Source: Echinicola pacifica DSM 19836
GTDB taxonomy: Bacteria > Bacteroidota > Bacteroidia > Cytophagales > Cyclobacteriaceae
Assembly: GCF_000373245.1 (NCBI RefSeq)
Contig: NZ_KB890738.1
Location: forward strand, 594,824-658,823
Direction: 5' to 3'
DNA: 64,000 bases
The notes under the pieces are model-generated. The model was not told where the DNA came from. It made no database searches and saw only the letters and a program-made list of their open reading frames with translations. Both the position numbers and the translations under genes were made by a program. Below are positions 1-8,223 of the stretch, piece after piece; the first letter of the stretch is position 1, and the number at the start of each line of letters is the position of its first letter.

Positions 1-1124
1 GACTGATTCCCAAAACCAAAGTCTATCCTGATATTCACTCCTTCATCGAGCAATTTGTACCTAAAGCCAAAGCCAAAAGCAGCATGAAATCCATCCCATG
101 AAAATTGGTTTAGGCCAGATTCCACCTGGCCAGTATTTCCAAAAAGCACCATTCCCAAATCTCTATAAACGGGGAATCGATACTCGCCCTGATAGATCAT
201 GGAGGTCTGCTCCCGATACCTGCCCTCATAGTATCCCCGCATCCGTTTGCTTCCACCCAGCAGGCTGAGCTGCTGGAAGGGCGCCAGTCCATCCACCACA
301 CTTCCAAAGGCCTGAAATGCCAATACAGAAGCCGTGCCCACCGGTACATATTGTCTCAGATCCAGCTCATATTTATTATAAGTATAGTCACTGCCCCAAA
401 ACGACTGGTAGCTCATCCATGAAAACTGGCGTAATGCACCCCTGCGAGGTTGGAAAATATCGGATCGGGTATCATGGCTGACTTTCAGCCCCAAGCCAGC
501 GACCAGGGGCTTATCACTCCCGGGAATATCTCCTGAGTCTAGCAATCCACCTTCCTCTTTTTGATATACATTATCCGTGCGGAAGTCCAGCTGAGGACCA
601 AAATACAAATGGGGAAGTACTAGTCTGAGGTAATTAAATTTGAATAGCAAGTACCGACTTGCATAATCCTCCTCATTCGATGAGGGAAGGTCATTTCCTA
701 TGCCATAAAACTTCAGAGGATACTTGGCCATTTCCAGCCTGGCGTAGAAATAATCTTTATTATAATTCCGCCATAAGTCCACGTCAGCCTCCAGAATTGC
801 CTGTTTTTCTAGGGTATAGAGAAAGGTAATAGGCATGGAGCTGGGGCGGAGGTTTTGGCTGATACTTTTGGAATTCCTAAACACCTTGATGGCCCCCATG
901 CCCAGCCCAAGGCTAGTTTCTGGGGAATAGCTCACCGCCGGAATAAAGGACCAGCTGTCAGTGCTCATCCAGTTTAAGACATCATCTAAGGTATTGAAGA
1001 GCTGGTCATGGATCCTGGGTTTTGACTCCGCAATACTGTCAGCAGAAACCTGGGCATGGCCCCCCTGGCCTAGCCCAAAGAGCAAGAAGATGATGCCGAT
1101 GGCTGATCTATAAAAATTCCTCAT
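1..1124 (-). CDS. Omp85/BamA-type outer-membrane barrel protein (3' end outside window)
   Basis: I translated this by eye from the ATG at 1124; the frame stays open to base 1, so the last residues are missing. An N-terminal signal peptide (MRNFYRSAIGIIFLLFGLGQ, then a GHAQ-type cleavage region) is followed by about 350 residues of alternating barrel strands. There is no room for POTRA domains. The stretch GGSKRMRGYYEGRYR near residues 295-310 resembles the conserved (V/M)RGY/F signature of the Omp85 barrel, and it is followed by strands typical of the C-terminal 'surface antigen' domain. Family members insert or translocate proteins or lipids at the outer membrane, but POTRA-less Bacteroidota versions are uncharacterised. 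The gene lies downstream of crtW on the same strand with about 200 bp between them, so co-transcription is uncertain. Confidence 0.75.
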   Translation of the reverse strand, partial: MRNFYRSAIGIIFLLFGLGQGGHAQVSADSIAESKPRIHDQLFNTLDDVLNWMSTDSWSFIPAVSYSPETSLGLGMGAIKVFRNSKSISQNLRPSSMPITFLYTLEKQAILEADVDLWRNYNKDYFYARLEMAKYPLKFYGIGNDLPSSNEEDYASRYLLFKFNYLRLVLPHLYFGPQLDFRTDNVYQKEEGGLLDSGDIPGSDKPLVAGLGLKVSHDTRSDIFQPRRGALRQFSWMSYQSFWGSDYTYNKYELDLRQYVPVGTASVLAFQAFGSVVDGLAPFQQLSLLGGSKRMRGYYEGRYREQTSMIYQGEYRFPVYRDLGMVLFGNTGQVESGLNQFSWDGFHAAFGFGFRYKLLDEGVNIRIDFGFGNQ

Positions 1125-1327
1125 ATGCGCTATATCATTAATCGATAGCCAAAAGTAGAGGATTTTAATCCTTGGAGCAAGATTTGATTTTAAGGTCTTT
1201 TTTCGCGGATTATCTATCAGGGCTTTCCTCCTGGACCTAGCCTATTGAATTCAATGATATGACCCATCATGGCTGGCAGCAAGATTTTAAGGGATTTTCA
1301 AGTCCTGCTATAGGCAAATGCAGGCCT

Positions 1328-1951
1328 TCATTTCATTCTCCAAAGCCGCCACCAGGGAGTGCCAGGGGAATCATGATGCTCATAATGATAGCCAAAAAAA
1401 TAGCAAGACAAAAATGCCCACAGATGGTTTTTGGACAGGGTTCCTGACTTATGCTTGTTGGGATGCATACCCCGATGGGGAGTATAAGTGCCGAAATAAA
1501 ATAATTGAAAGGTGGAAAGAATGGAGGGCAGCATCCAAAATAAAATCACGTTGGTCATGGGAAAGAATACTACCAATACCCAAAATGTAATGCCCATCAG
1601 CAGCATCTGCGGCCATCGGATATAGCTGGTGATGAAGCTCAGGTACCAAGGCCAGAAAGCATGAGGCTCATGATAGTCAGGATCCTTATCAGTAGCCACG
1701 AATCGGTGATGCTCATGATGCTTGGGCAGGAGATCCTGATAAGAATTATAAGCAAACAATCCTGCCGCCAGGGTGCCAATTAGCTGATTAATGGACTGAT
1801 GAGAGGATACACTGCCGTGCATGGCATCATGTGCGGTGATAAATAATCCCGTGTATAAGTGCATTTGCAGGATTACGCCTACATAGACGAGCGGATTGGA
1901 CCAGGAAAATTCATGGTTCAACCAGAAATATGTCGTTAGCATCCATAGCAA
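1328..1951 (-). CDS. crtW: Beta-carotene ketolase, CrtW type
   Basis: This is a membrane di-iron oxygenase of the fatty-acid-hydroxylase superfamily that adds 4-keto groups to beta-carotene, giving echinenone or canthaxanthin. The three histidine clusters are visible: HDAMHG near residue 41, HHEHH near 78 followed by ATDKDPDYH, and YHYEHH near 189. The spacing and the FYFGTYTPHRG stretch fit CrtW rather than CrtZ hydroxylase. The frame has no ATG before the first histidine box except an internal one at Met4. I use TTG at 1951, but in-frame codons continue upstream to a stop near 2042, so the true N terminus may be up to about 29 residues longer. It is the last gene of the carotenoid operon, after ispH. 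Confidence 0.85.
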   Translation of the reverse strand: MLWMLTTYFWLNHEFSWSNPLVYVGVILQMHLYTGLFITAHDAMHGSVSSHQSINQLIGTLAAGLFAYNSYQDLLPKHHEHHRFVATDKDPDYHEPHAFWPWYLSFITSYIRWPQMLLMGITFWVLVVFFPMTNVILFWMLPSILSTFQLFYFGTYTPHRGMHPNKHKSGTLSKNHLWAFLSCYFFGYHYEHHDSPGTPWWRLWRMK

Positions 1952-2102
1952 AATGATGCTAAGACCAATGATAGAGCCCCATGGATCCAGGGTGCTAGGC
2001 GTTATTTGCTTAGTTTTTTTGATAGTCGAAGTGGATAATTATTATTAAACAGGGAAAATTTCTTTCGGCAGAGCCGCCTTCTTACTTATCGGCTATCGCC
2101 AA

Positions 2103-2948
2103 TCAAAAGGCTGAGATAGTTTCTTTCACTGCCTCCATTAGCCACATAGGCGTGGAGGTAGCGCCGCAAATTCCCACCCGGCTTTGCTTGCCAAACCAGT
2201 CTTTATTTACCTGCTCCACGTTGGAGACAAAGTGGGTGTGGGGATTCTCCCTTTTGCAGACTTCATACAGCGCCTTGCCATTGGACGATTTGCTTCCACT
2301 CACAAAGATCACTATATCATAGTTTTTAGCAAAATTACGTAATTCTTTATCTCTATTGGATACCTGGCGGCAGATGGTATCATGAGTATTTACCTCAATT
2401 CCATTTTCCTTAAGCAGCCGATTGATTTCATAAAAATGATCTGTACTCTTTGTAGTTTGGCTGAACAAGGTGATCTGCGGGGGCATTGTGGATAAGTCCA
2501 ACTCATCAATATGCTGAAAAACCACGGCCTCTTGATTGGTCTGTCCCAGTAATCCTGCCACTTCTGCGTGCCCATGTTTACCATAGATGTATATTTTCTC
2601 CTTCCTGTCAAAGGCATTTTTGATCCTATGCTGCAGCTTCAGTACCACGGGGCAGCTGGCATCCACGAGGGTCAGGTTATTTTCGATTGCGAGCTTATAG
2701 GTGGAAGGAGGCTCGCCATGCGCTCGAATCAGCACTTTGGCATCCTTCAGCTGCGCCAACTCCTCATGATTGATGATTTTCAGGCCCTTGGCCACGAGCC
2801 TCTTTACCTCCTCATCATTGTGGACGATGTCCCCAAGACAGTATAGCATCTCCTCCTCATCCAAGATGTCCTCCGCCATCTCGATGGCATATACCACGCC
2901 AAAGCAGAAGCCAGAATGTCGGTCTATATCTATCTGAAGATCATTCAT
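2103..2948 (-). CDS. ispH: 4-hydroxy-3-methylbut-2-enyl diphosphate reductase (IspH/LytB)
   Basis: IspH carries out the last step of the MEP pathway, reducing HMBPP to IPP and DMAPP with an oxygen-sensitive iron-sulfur cluster. Three cluster-ligand cysteines are visible: SGFCFGV near residue 14, DASCPVV near 99, and ICRQVSNR near 193. The length (281 residues) is normal. It begins 6 bases after the lycopene cyclase stop, so the operon couples the C5 precursor supply to pigment synthesis. An exact TTATCCACA 9-mer lies inside the gene at 2487-2495. Confidence 0.95.
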   Translation of the reverse strand: MNDLQIDIDRHSGFCFGVVYAIEMAEDILDEEEMLYCLGDIVHNDEEVKRLVAKGLKIINHEELAQLKDAKVLIRAHGEPPSTYKLAIENNLTLVDASCPVVLKLQHRIKNAFDRKEKIYIYGKHGHAEVAGLLGQTNQEAVVFQHIDELDLSTMPPQITLFSQTTKSTDHFYEINRLLKENGIEVNTHDTICRQVSNRDKELRNFAKNYDIVIFVSGSKSSNGKALYEVCKRENPHTHFVSNVEQVNKDWFGKQSRVGICGATSTPMWLMEAVKETISAF

Positions 2949-2954
2949 ATACTA

Positions 2955-3665
2955 TCAACTAAGTGAAGGCCTTAATGTTTTCCTACCAAGGAAATATTCA
3001 TATAAGGATATATTCATCAGCATCATGGCTAATGAATAAAACACATCCTCCACCGGTATGGTAAATATCCTAAAGCCGAGGTTTTCGGCATCGTCATACC
3101 AGACCACCGGCTCAGGAGTAAATGCTCCCGTTAAAGCACCGTTAACCAATAAAAATGGTATTAGATGGATTAAATAAAACAGGTAAAATCGCTGAAGAAA
3201 TCTCGTTTTGAAAAACCAAAGATGCGTCAGGATTACCAAAGCAGTCACTGCAAAATTGACCGAGGTGTACCATAAGTCATAATGGATTACCGCCATCGCC
3301 AGCAGCAGTAGGGTTAACAGTTGGCTGATGTATTTGGCGATTGTTTCTGAGATAGGAGCTTTCAGCTCATAATATTTGAGCACCTCATAGATGAAAATAC
3401 AGGAATAGGGTACAGTTATAAAAAACAAGCATTCCTCTAAAGGCAAGGGACCAAGGTAAATACCGCTAAGGTACTGCGCATTGAATCCCCAGACGCCCAT
3501 CTGAGTAAACTCATAATCCCAAATCAAGAAGAAGACGGCGGTCAGAAGAATAGCAGGCCAAAGAGCAAACCATTTCTTAAAGTAAGAAACCTTCTTGTCA
3601 AATGACCATAAAAAAGGGAGAATAATGGTGCCTATATTTAAAGCTAAATAAAGATATTTTTCCAT
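2955..3665 (-). CDS. crtYcd: Membrane lycopene beta-cyclase (fused CrtYc-CrtYd type)
   Basis: This is a polytopic membrane protein of 236 residues with about seven hydrophobic segments. Two internally repeated cyclase half-domains each carry an acidic motif: PLPLEE near residue 76 and PVEDVFYSL near 211. Such acidic residues are known to be essential in the CrtYcYd and fungal CarRA cyclase family, which converts lycopene to beta-carotene. It sits 8 bases after crtB. The flavoprotein CrtY type is excluded because there is no Rossmann motif. Confidence 0.88.
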   Translation of the reverse strand: MEKYLYLALNIGTIILPFLWSFDKKVSYFKKWFALWPAILLTAVFFLIWDYEFTQMGVWGFNAQYLSGIYLGPLPLEECLFFITVPYSCIFIYEVLKYYELKAPISETIAKYISQLLTLLLLAMAVIHYDLWYTSVNFAVTALVILTHLWFFKTRFLQRFYLFYLIHLIPFLLVNGALTGAFTPEPVVWYDDAENLGFRIFTIPVEDVFYSLAMMLMNISLYEYFLGRKTLRPSLS

Positions 3666-3673
3666 GATTTCAC

Positions 3674-4516
3674 CTATTCGATACCCAATTTGGAGCCAAA
3701 GTAAATGCTCATAAGTAGGGATAGTTTTTTGATATTAGGGATGCGTACCCGCTGATCAGAGATGGTTTCTGGTTGTAGTTTTCTGATTTTGGCAAACAGA
3801 TTCTGGTAATAAATATAGGCAATCTTCACCCCGATTCTGGCGCCTTTCGGCAGTTGCTTTATTCCCAGATAGGCGGCATCGAAGTCCCTTTGGATATCTT
3901 CTTCTATGCACCGCTTAGCTTCCACGCTGAACGCACTATACTCCAGTCCCGGGAAGTACACCCTTCCCCGATCTTCATAATCGCTCTTGATATCCCGCAG
4001 AAAATTTACTTTTTGAAATGCCGAACCCAATTTGCATGCAGGAGCTTTCAACTGCTCGTACTGCGCCTCATTTCCTTCACAGAATACTCTTAAGCACATC
4101 AAGCCCACTACCTCTGCGGAGCCATAGATATATTCTGTGTATTTGGTGTCATTATACGTGCTGAAATCCAGGTCCATGGCCATGCTATCCATGAACGAAT
4201 CGATCAGGTTTCGCTCGATTCCATATTGATGTACCACCATTTGGAAGGCATGAAGGATAGGGTTTAGGCTGATTTTTTGGTCTATGGCCTCATAGGTATC
4301 CGCTCTGAATTTGCTTAGCAAATGGCTTTTGTCATGGCTATGAAAAGTGTCCACGATCTCATCAGCGAAGCGCACAAAGCCATATATTCCATAGATGGGG
4401 GAATGAAATTTCTTCTCCATCACCTTGATTCCCAGACTAAAGGAGGTGCTATAGCGCTGTGTTACCAGCCTGCTGCACTCCAAGGCCGTGCTATGGTATA
4501 ATTTTAATGGATTCAT
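3674..4516 (-). CDS. crtB: Phytoene synthase CrtB
   Basis: CrtB condenses two geranylgeranyl diphosphates to phytoene. The two aspartate-rich Mg2+/diphosphate motifs are present: RFADEIVDTFH near residue 49 and NFLRDIKSDYEDRGRVYFP near 171. The length of 280 residues is usual for the squalene/phytoene synthase family. The start overlaps the end of crtI by four bases (ATGA), typical of translational coupling. No GGPP synthase gene is visible in the window, so the substrate must come from a gene elsewhere. Confidence 0.95.
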   Translation of the reverse strand: MNPLKLYHSTALECSRLVTQRYSTSFSLGIKVMEKKFHSPIYGIYGFVRFADEIVDTFHSHDKSHLLSKFRADTYEAIDQKISLNPILHAFQMVVHQYGIERNLIDSFMDSMAMDLDFSTYNDTKYTEYIYGSAEVVGLMCLRVFCEGNEAQYEQLKAPACKLGSAFQKVNFLRDIKSDYEDRGRVYFPGLEYSAFSVEAKRCIEEDIQRDFDAAYLGIKQLPKGARIGVKIAYIYYQNLFAKIRKLQPETISDQRVRIPNIKKLSLLMSIYFGSKLGIE

Positions 4517-6018
4517 AGGGTTGATTTTTCGGTAGATGCCGGCTGAAACTGACGGAGGATTTCCTGCGCTACCACCTGTCCAGAAATCAAAGAAGGCGGA
4601 ACTCCAGGCCCCGGAATAGTCAATTGGCCGGTATAATAAAAGTTGTCAAGATTCTTATTTCGAATTTTGGGCTTCAGCATAGCCGTCTGTCCCAGGGTGT
4701 TGGCCAGGCCGTAAGCATTGCCTTTATAAGAGTTATAATCCTGAATAAAATCTCTATGTGCATAACTGCGCTTATAGGATACCTTATCAGCGATGGATTG
4801 GCCTGTGAGCTTCTCCAGCCGAGACATTACTTTTTGGTAATATTCCTCCCGCCGAGCCTCGCTATCTTCAAGTCCTGGTGCAAGGGGAATGAGTATAAAT
4901 AGATTTTCTTTGCCCTCTGGAGCCACCGAAGGGTCCGTTTTTGAGGGACAGCATACGTAAAACAGGGGTTTTTCGGGCCATCCTGCTTCCTCATAGATGA
5001 CATGCGCATGAGGCTCTAAGGCTTCGTCAAAGAAGAGATTATGATGCTCCAAGCCTTCGATTTTGGCATCCACGCCCAGATAAAATAGCAAGCTGGAAGG
5101 AGCAAGGGTCCTCTTATCCCAGTAGGATTCAGAGTAGTTTTCATAGCCTGGGGGCAATAATGCCGCATCTACATGATGGTAATCTGCCCCAGCTACCACG
5201 ATATCTGCGGGGATTACGCGGCCATCTTTCAGGTAAGCGGCGTTGACTTTGCGGTCTGTAATCTTAAAATGCGATACATCCGCCTTATATAGAAATTTCA
5301 CCCCTTTTTCCTCCGCCAAACTCACCATTCCCTTGATGATTTCGTGCATTCCCCCCATAGGATACCAGGTACCAAGTTCCATATCGGCATAATTCATAAG
5401 GCTATACATAGCTGGAATTTTATCCGCTGTCTGGCCTAGGAATAAGACTGGAAATTCCATGATTCTGACCAGCTTATCTTCAGTGAAAGACTGGCGAACA
5501 TGCTTTTTCATAGATTGGAAAAGATCGAGCTTGATCAGGTCATTAAAAATATTAGGCTGGGCAAATTCCCAAATGGTATGGCAGGGTTTATACACCCACT
5601 CTTTGATTCCCACCTCGTATTTTCTTTTGGCTTGCGCCAAAAACGTATCGAGCTTCACCGCACTGCCAGGCTGAAGCCGTTCAAATAAGGCTCGTAGTGC
5701 TAGTGGATCCGCAGGCAAAGAAAGCTCATCCTCCTTACCAAAATATACTTTATATGATGGATCAAGACGTTTCAGCTGATAGTAATCCTCTGGCTTTTTG
5801 TCGAATTTGGCAAAATAATCTTCAAAAATATCAGGCATCCAATACCAGCTCGGCCCCATATCAAACGTAAAACCATTCGCCTCAAACTTCCTTGCTCTTC
5901 CTCCGGGGCTGTCATTTTTCTCTAATACCTTCACCTCAAAACCCTGACTCGCCAGGGAAGTGGCTGCGGCTATTCCAGCAAACCCTGCTCCGATTACTAT
6001 GACTTCCCCTTTATGCAT
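4513..6018 (-). CDS. crtI: Phytoene desaturase CrtI
   Basis: This is an FAD-dependent desaturase that converts phytoene to lycopene. The N-terminal dinucleotide-binding fold is clear: VIGAGFAGIAAATSLAS at residues 8-24, the acidic residue in VLEKN, then SPGGRARKFEANGF. The C terminus has the family signature around YYTGQLTIPGPGVPPSLISG, residues about 462-481. The length (501 residues) is standard. The gene starts one base after the sigma-factor stop codon, so sigma factor and desaturase share one transcript. Confidence 0.95.
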   Translation of the reverse strand: MHKGEVIVIGAGFAGIAAATSLASQGFEVKVLEKNDSPGGRARKFEANGFTFDMGPSWYWMPDIFEDYFAKFDKKPEDYYQLKRLDPSYKVYFGKEDELSLPADPLALRALFERLQPGSAVKLDTFLAQAKRKYEVGIKEWVYKPCHTIWEFAQPNIFNDLIKLDLFQSMKKHVRQSFTEDKLVRIMEFPVLFLGQTADKIPAMYSLMNYADMELGTWYPMGGMHEIIKGMVSLAEEKGVKFLYKADVSHFKITDRKVNAAYLKDGRVIPADIVVAGADYHHVDAALLPPGYENYSESYWDKRTLAPSSLLFYLGVDAKIEGLEHHNLFFDEALEPHAHVIYEEAGWPEKPLFYVCCPSKTDPSVAPEGKENLFILIPLAPGLEDSEARREEYYQKVMSRLEKLTGQSIADKVSYKRSYAHRDFIQDYNSYKGNAYGLANTLGQTAMLKPKIRNKNLDNFYYTGQLTIPGPGVPPSLISGQVVAQEILRQFQPASTEKSTL

Positions 6019-6019
6019 A

Positions 6020-6529
6020 TCAATCTGCTTTATAAACGCTCAACTGCTCCTTAAGGCTTTTTCTGGCAAGGTGAATTCGGTTTTTCACTGTACCGATAGG
6101 CAGGTTTAGCTCCTCCGCTATCTCGTAATATTTATAGCCCTCATGGTGCATCAGAAAAGGTACTTTATAGCAGTCCTCCAGCAGACTGATGCGCTGCCAT
6201 ATATCGCTCATGGCGAAAGAGCCAAAGACGCCATTTTCTATTAATACTTCCCCGGAATTTAAAAAATGCATATTCTCCGTGGTATCCACAAAAGTCGCCC
6301 TTCTCTTAATCTGCTGATAACGAGTGATAAACGTATTTTTCATTATGGTATATAACCAAGCTTTAAGATTGGTACCATCCGAAAACTTGTCCCGGTTCGT
6401 AAATGCCTTCAACATCGTGTCTTGCATTAGGTCATTGGCATCATCAGAGTCCTTCGTCAAACGCATAGCAAATGGACGTAGGGACTCAGAGTGTTCATTA
6501 AGCGAGTAACTGAATTCTTTAGTAGTCAT
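6020..6529 (-). CDS. ECF-type RNA polymerase sigma factor of the carotenoid operon
   Basis: This small sigma-70 protein has about 170 residues from the ATG at 6529. An upstream in-frame TTG at 6553 would lie on the -7 promoter element and is unlikely. Region 2 is seen in DDANDLMQDTMLKAF and NLKAWLYTIMKNTFI; region 4 is seen in HEGYKYYEIAEELNLPIGTVKNRIHLARKSL near the C terminus. It is the first gene of the pigment operon and probably activates carotenoid synthesis in response to a stimulus such as light or oxidative stress (inference from CarQ-like systems elsewhere). No anti-sigma gene is adjacent, so control may act through the operator array in front of it. Confidence 0.9.
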   Translation of the reverse strand: MTTKEFSYSLNEHSESLRPFAMRLTKDSDDANDLMQDTMLKAFTNRDKFSDGTNLKAWLYTIMKNTFITRYQQIKRRATFVDTTENMHFLNSGEVLIENGVFGSFAMSDIWQRISLLEDCYKVPFLMHHEGYKYYEIAEELNLPIGTVKNRIHLARKSLKEQLSVYKAD

Positions 6530-6540
6530 GATTTCGGCTA

Positions 6541-6617
6541 TTTGTTTAATCAAAAGTAGTTATGATTAAACAAAGTACAAACTTTTGTTTACTCTTTTTT
6601 TCTTTTAATTAAACAAA
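6541..6617. promoter_or_regulatory. Four-half-site operator array over the carotenoid promoter
   Basis: TTTGTTTAATCA at 6541-6552 and TGATTAAACAAA at 6563-6574 form a perfect 12-bp inverted repeat with a 10-bp spacer, covering the -7 element. A second, degenerate pair follows: TTTGTTTA at 6585-6592 and TAATTAAACAAA at 6606-6617 (11 of 12 matches to the second arm). The half-sites start at 6541, 6563, 6585 and 6606, about two helical turns apart and in alternating orientation. This looks like a binding array for a multimeric repressor or activator, for instance a MerR/LitR-like protein (inference). Confidence 0.65.
6551..6581 (-). promoter_or_regulatory. Bacteroidota-type promoter of the carotenoid operon
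   Basis: On the minus strand, TTTG (6581-6578) and TACTTTTG (6558-6551) are separated by exactly 19 bases. This is a full match to the known Bacteroidota primary-sigma promoter, TTTG N19 TAnnTTTG. The -7 element ends 21 bases before the ATG at 6529, leaving a very short leader. Confidence 0.8.
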
Positions 6618-7112
6618 CGGTAATAAATGACCTTAAACAGGTAATTAAAGACTGTTTTTTGGAAAAAGTAATTTTCCTCAACTATGCAGCTGAGCTATGA
6701 AAATGGTCTAAATGAGTGATTTAGGAGAAAATAAAAGGATATTCAGAGAAGAAATGGCTTGAAACAGCCTATTTCCGCTTTGGTAAAAAATATAAGGTAA
6801 ACAGAAAAATAATGAATCTATTCACTGTATCCTGCAGGAAGGAGCTTAAGGGATCATGATAGGCTTGGTTCCCTTTTTTATTGCTGCATTAGCAGCAAAG
6901 GATTGTTTTTTTAAAGCCAAAAGATCAAAGCAAGGATGGAAATACCTACTCTAGGTTTAGGCGGGAATCTACAATCATGATAAACTTCTTACCAGGGAAA
7001 TGATAGTTATATAATTATAGACCTAAACCACATGCCCGAAGAAAGACCTCAGCAGTCACGATGCCCCGATCTGGGTTTAAAAATTAATATGCATAATAGC
7101 TTTCACAGCCAA
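6618..7112. other. Intergenic stretch, no gene seen
   Basis: About 500 AT-rich bases lie between the sigma-factor promoter region and the next minus-strand stop codon. I see no convincing ORF, RNA fold or repeat. Confidence 0.5.
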
Positions 7113-7574
7113 TCAATTTCTAATGGCCTCGGAGAAAAAGTTTCTCTTCCACAATTCCTTACTTGAAAAGTTTACTGCATCCAAAATCTCATAGATATTC
7201 TTAGGAACAAAGGGGCTAATTACAAGGCAGAAATGCCCTGATCGATCCTGCATGACTTCCAGTTCGTAGTGAGTCTTGAGCTGCAAGATGGCACGGGGAA
7301 AAAATATCTGTACGTGTGTAGAGGTCAAATCCTGCTGAAAGCCGAATTTTTTCTTCTTATGATGAAAATGCTTTAAGATGGCCCGTTCCTGGAAATCCTT
7401 GTCGGCAAGGGTAAGAGTGGATTGCTGCCATATTTTGGGATTGAATTGATGGCTAAGCTGCATATTGCCCAGCCTGAAAGTGTATTTGATGAGCTGATCC
7501 ACCTGAATCGTAACTGGCAGGTTATTCTTGATGGATAGAAATTTCCACAGGTTATCCATTTTTCTAACATCCAT
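7113..7574 (-). CDS. Hypothetical soluble protein
   Basis: I do not recognise this 153-residue protein. There is no signal peptide or membrane segment. It has a basic central patch (KHFHHKKKKFGFQQD, about residues 68-82) and ends in a mixed alpha/beta pattern. It begins 37 bases after the stop of the gene at 7612-8196 and probably belongs to a three-gene operon with it and the gene at 8224-8685. The ATG at 7574 is the first in frame. Confidence 0.7.
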   Translation of the reverse strand: MDVRKMDNLWKFLSIKNNLPVTIQVDQLIKYTFRLGNMQLSHQFNPKIWQQSTLTLADKDFQERAILKHFHHKKKKFGFQQDLTSTHVQIFFPRAILQLKTHYELEVMQDRSGHFCLVISPFVPKNIYEILDAVNFSSKELWKRNFFSEAIRN

Positions 7575-7611
7575 AATCTTGTATTTTGGGTTGTTTTGCT
7601 ATTCTTGGCGG

Positions 7612-8196
7612 CTATTTTACTAATTCTCTATAATCTACCGCCGTCTTGATCAAGGCTTGCTTGGCATCATCGCTGGTCCATATCGGAAACCAACTTTCTA
7701 CCACCTGCACCTCGATGACTTCGCGATCCTGCAGGCTCATTAGCTTATTTACAAGCAGCTCATGACTTCGCCGATCACCATTCAATATAGAAAAATGTTC
7801 ATTAGTACCCGCATCAGACTGCCGTCTTAGGCGCACCGTGTCCAGCAATTCCAAGGCCGGAGAAAGCTCCGCATAGATATACGCTTTATCCTTTATACGA
7901 TTTACGATCAAGCTTAGGTTTATAAAAATGCTGTCTGCTGAGCCTGAGCGGTCTTTGTGCCGATAAAGTAGCAGCTTGGCTTCGGCTTGCCTTTCGATAT
8001 CATAGTGGATCTGTCGCACATTCTGAAAATAGATTAGACTGGAAGCCTTAAAGGAATTTTCGTCCAACATTCCTGAATTATTGGATTTCCGCTCATCGAA
8101 AAACGATAAAATCAGCACCAGGCTTACCGAAATAAGGCCAAAAAGCTTTATGATTTTTATCAATTCGGGGGTAAAAACTTCCTTTTTTGCAGACAT
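7612..8196 (-). CDS. Hypothetical membrane-anchored protein
   Basis: This 194-residue protein is not recognised. After a short cytoplasmic N terminus (SAKKEVFTPELIK) comes one hydrophobic anchor (IIKLFGLISVSLVLILSFF, residues about 14-32), then a periplasmic domain of about 160 residues with alternating polar and hydrophobic strands and no cysteines. A type II signal-anchor topology is likely. It is the middle gene of the putative three-gene operon, starting 27 bases after the acidic-N-terminus gene. Confidence 0.72.
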   Translation of the reverse strand: MSAKKEVFTPELIKIIKLFGLISVSLVLILSFFDERKSNNSGMLDENSFKASSLIYFQNVRQIHYDIERQAEAKLLLYRHKDRSGSADSIFINLSLIVNRIKDKAYIYAELSPALELLDTVRLRRQSDAGTNEHFSILNGDRRSHELLVNKLMSLQDREVIEVQVVESWFPIWTSDDAKQALIKTAVDYRELVK

Positions 8197-8223
8197 GGGC
8201 CTTTTAGGCTTTAGGGGAAACGC

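Noticed and set aside
1318-1590. Plus-strand frame opposite crtW
   Set aside because: It is antisense to the histidine-box gene, has low-complexity composition and no start context.
1328-1951. Alternative call of the ketolase gene as CrtZ hydroxylase or fatty-acid desaturase
   Set aside because: HDAMHG, HHEHH...DPDYH and YHYEHH with this spacing are CrtW-type; CrtZ is shorter with different boxes, and desaturases are longer.
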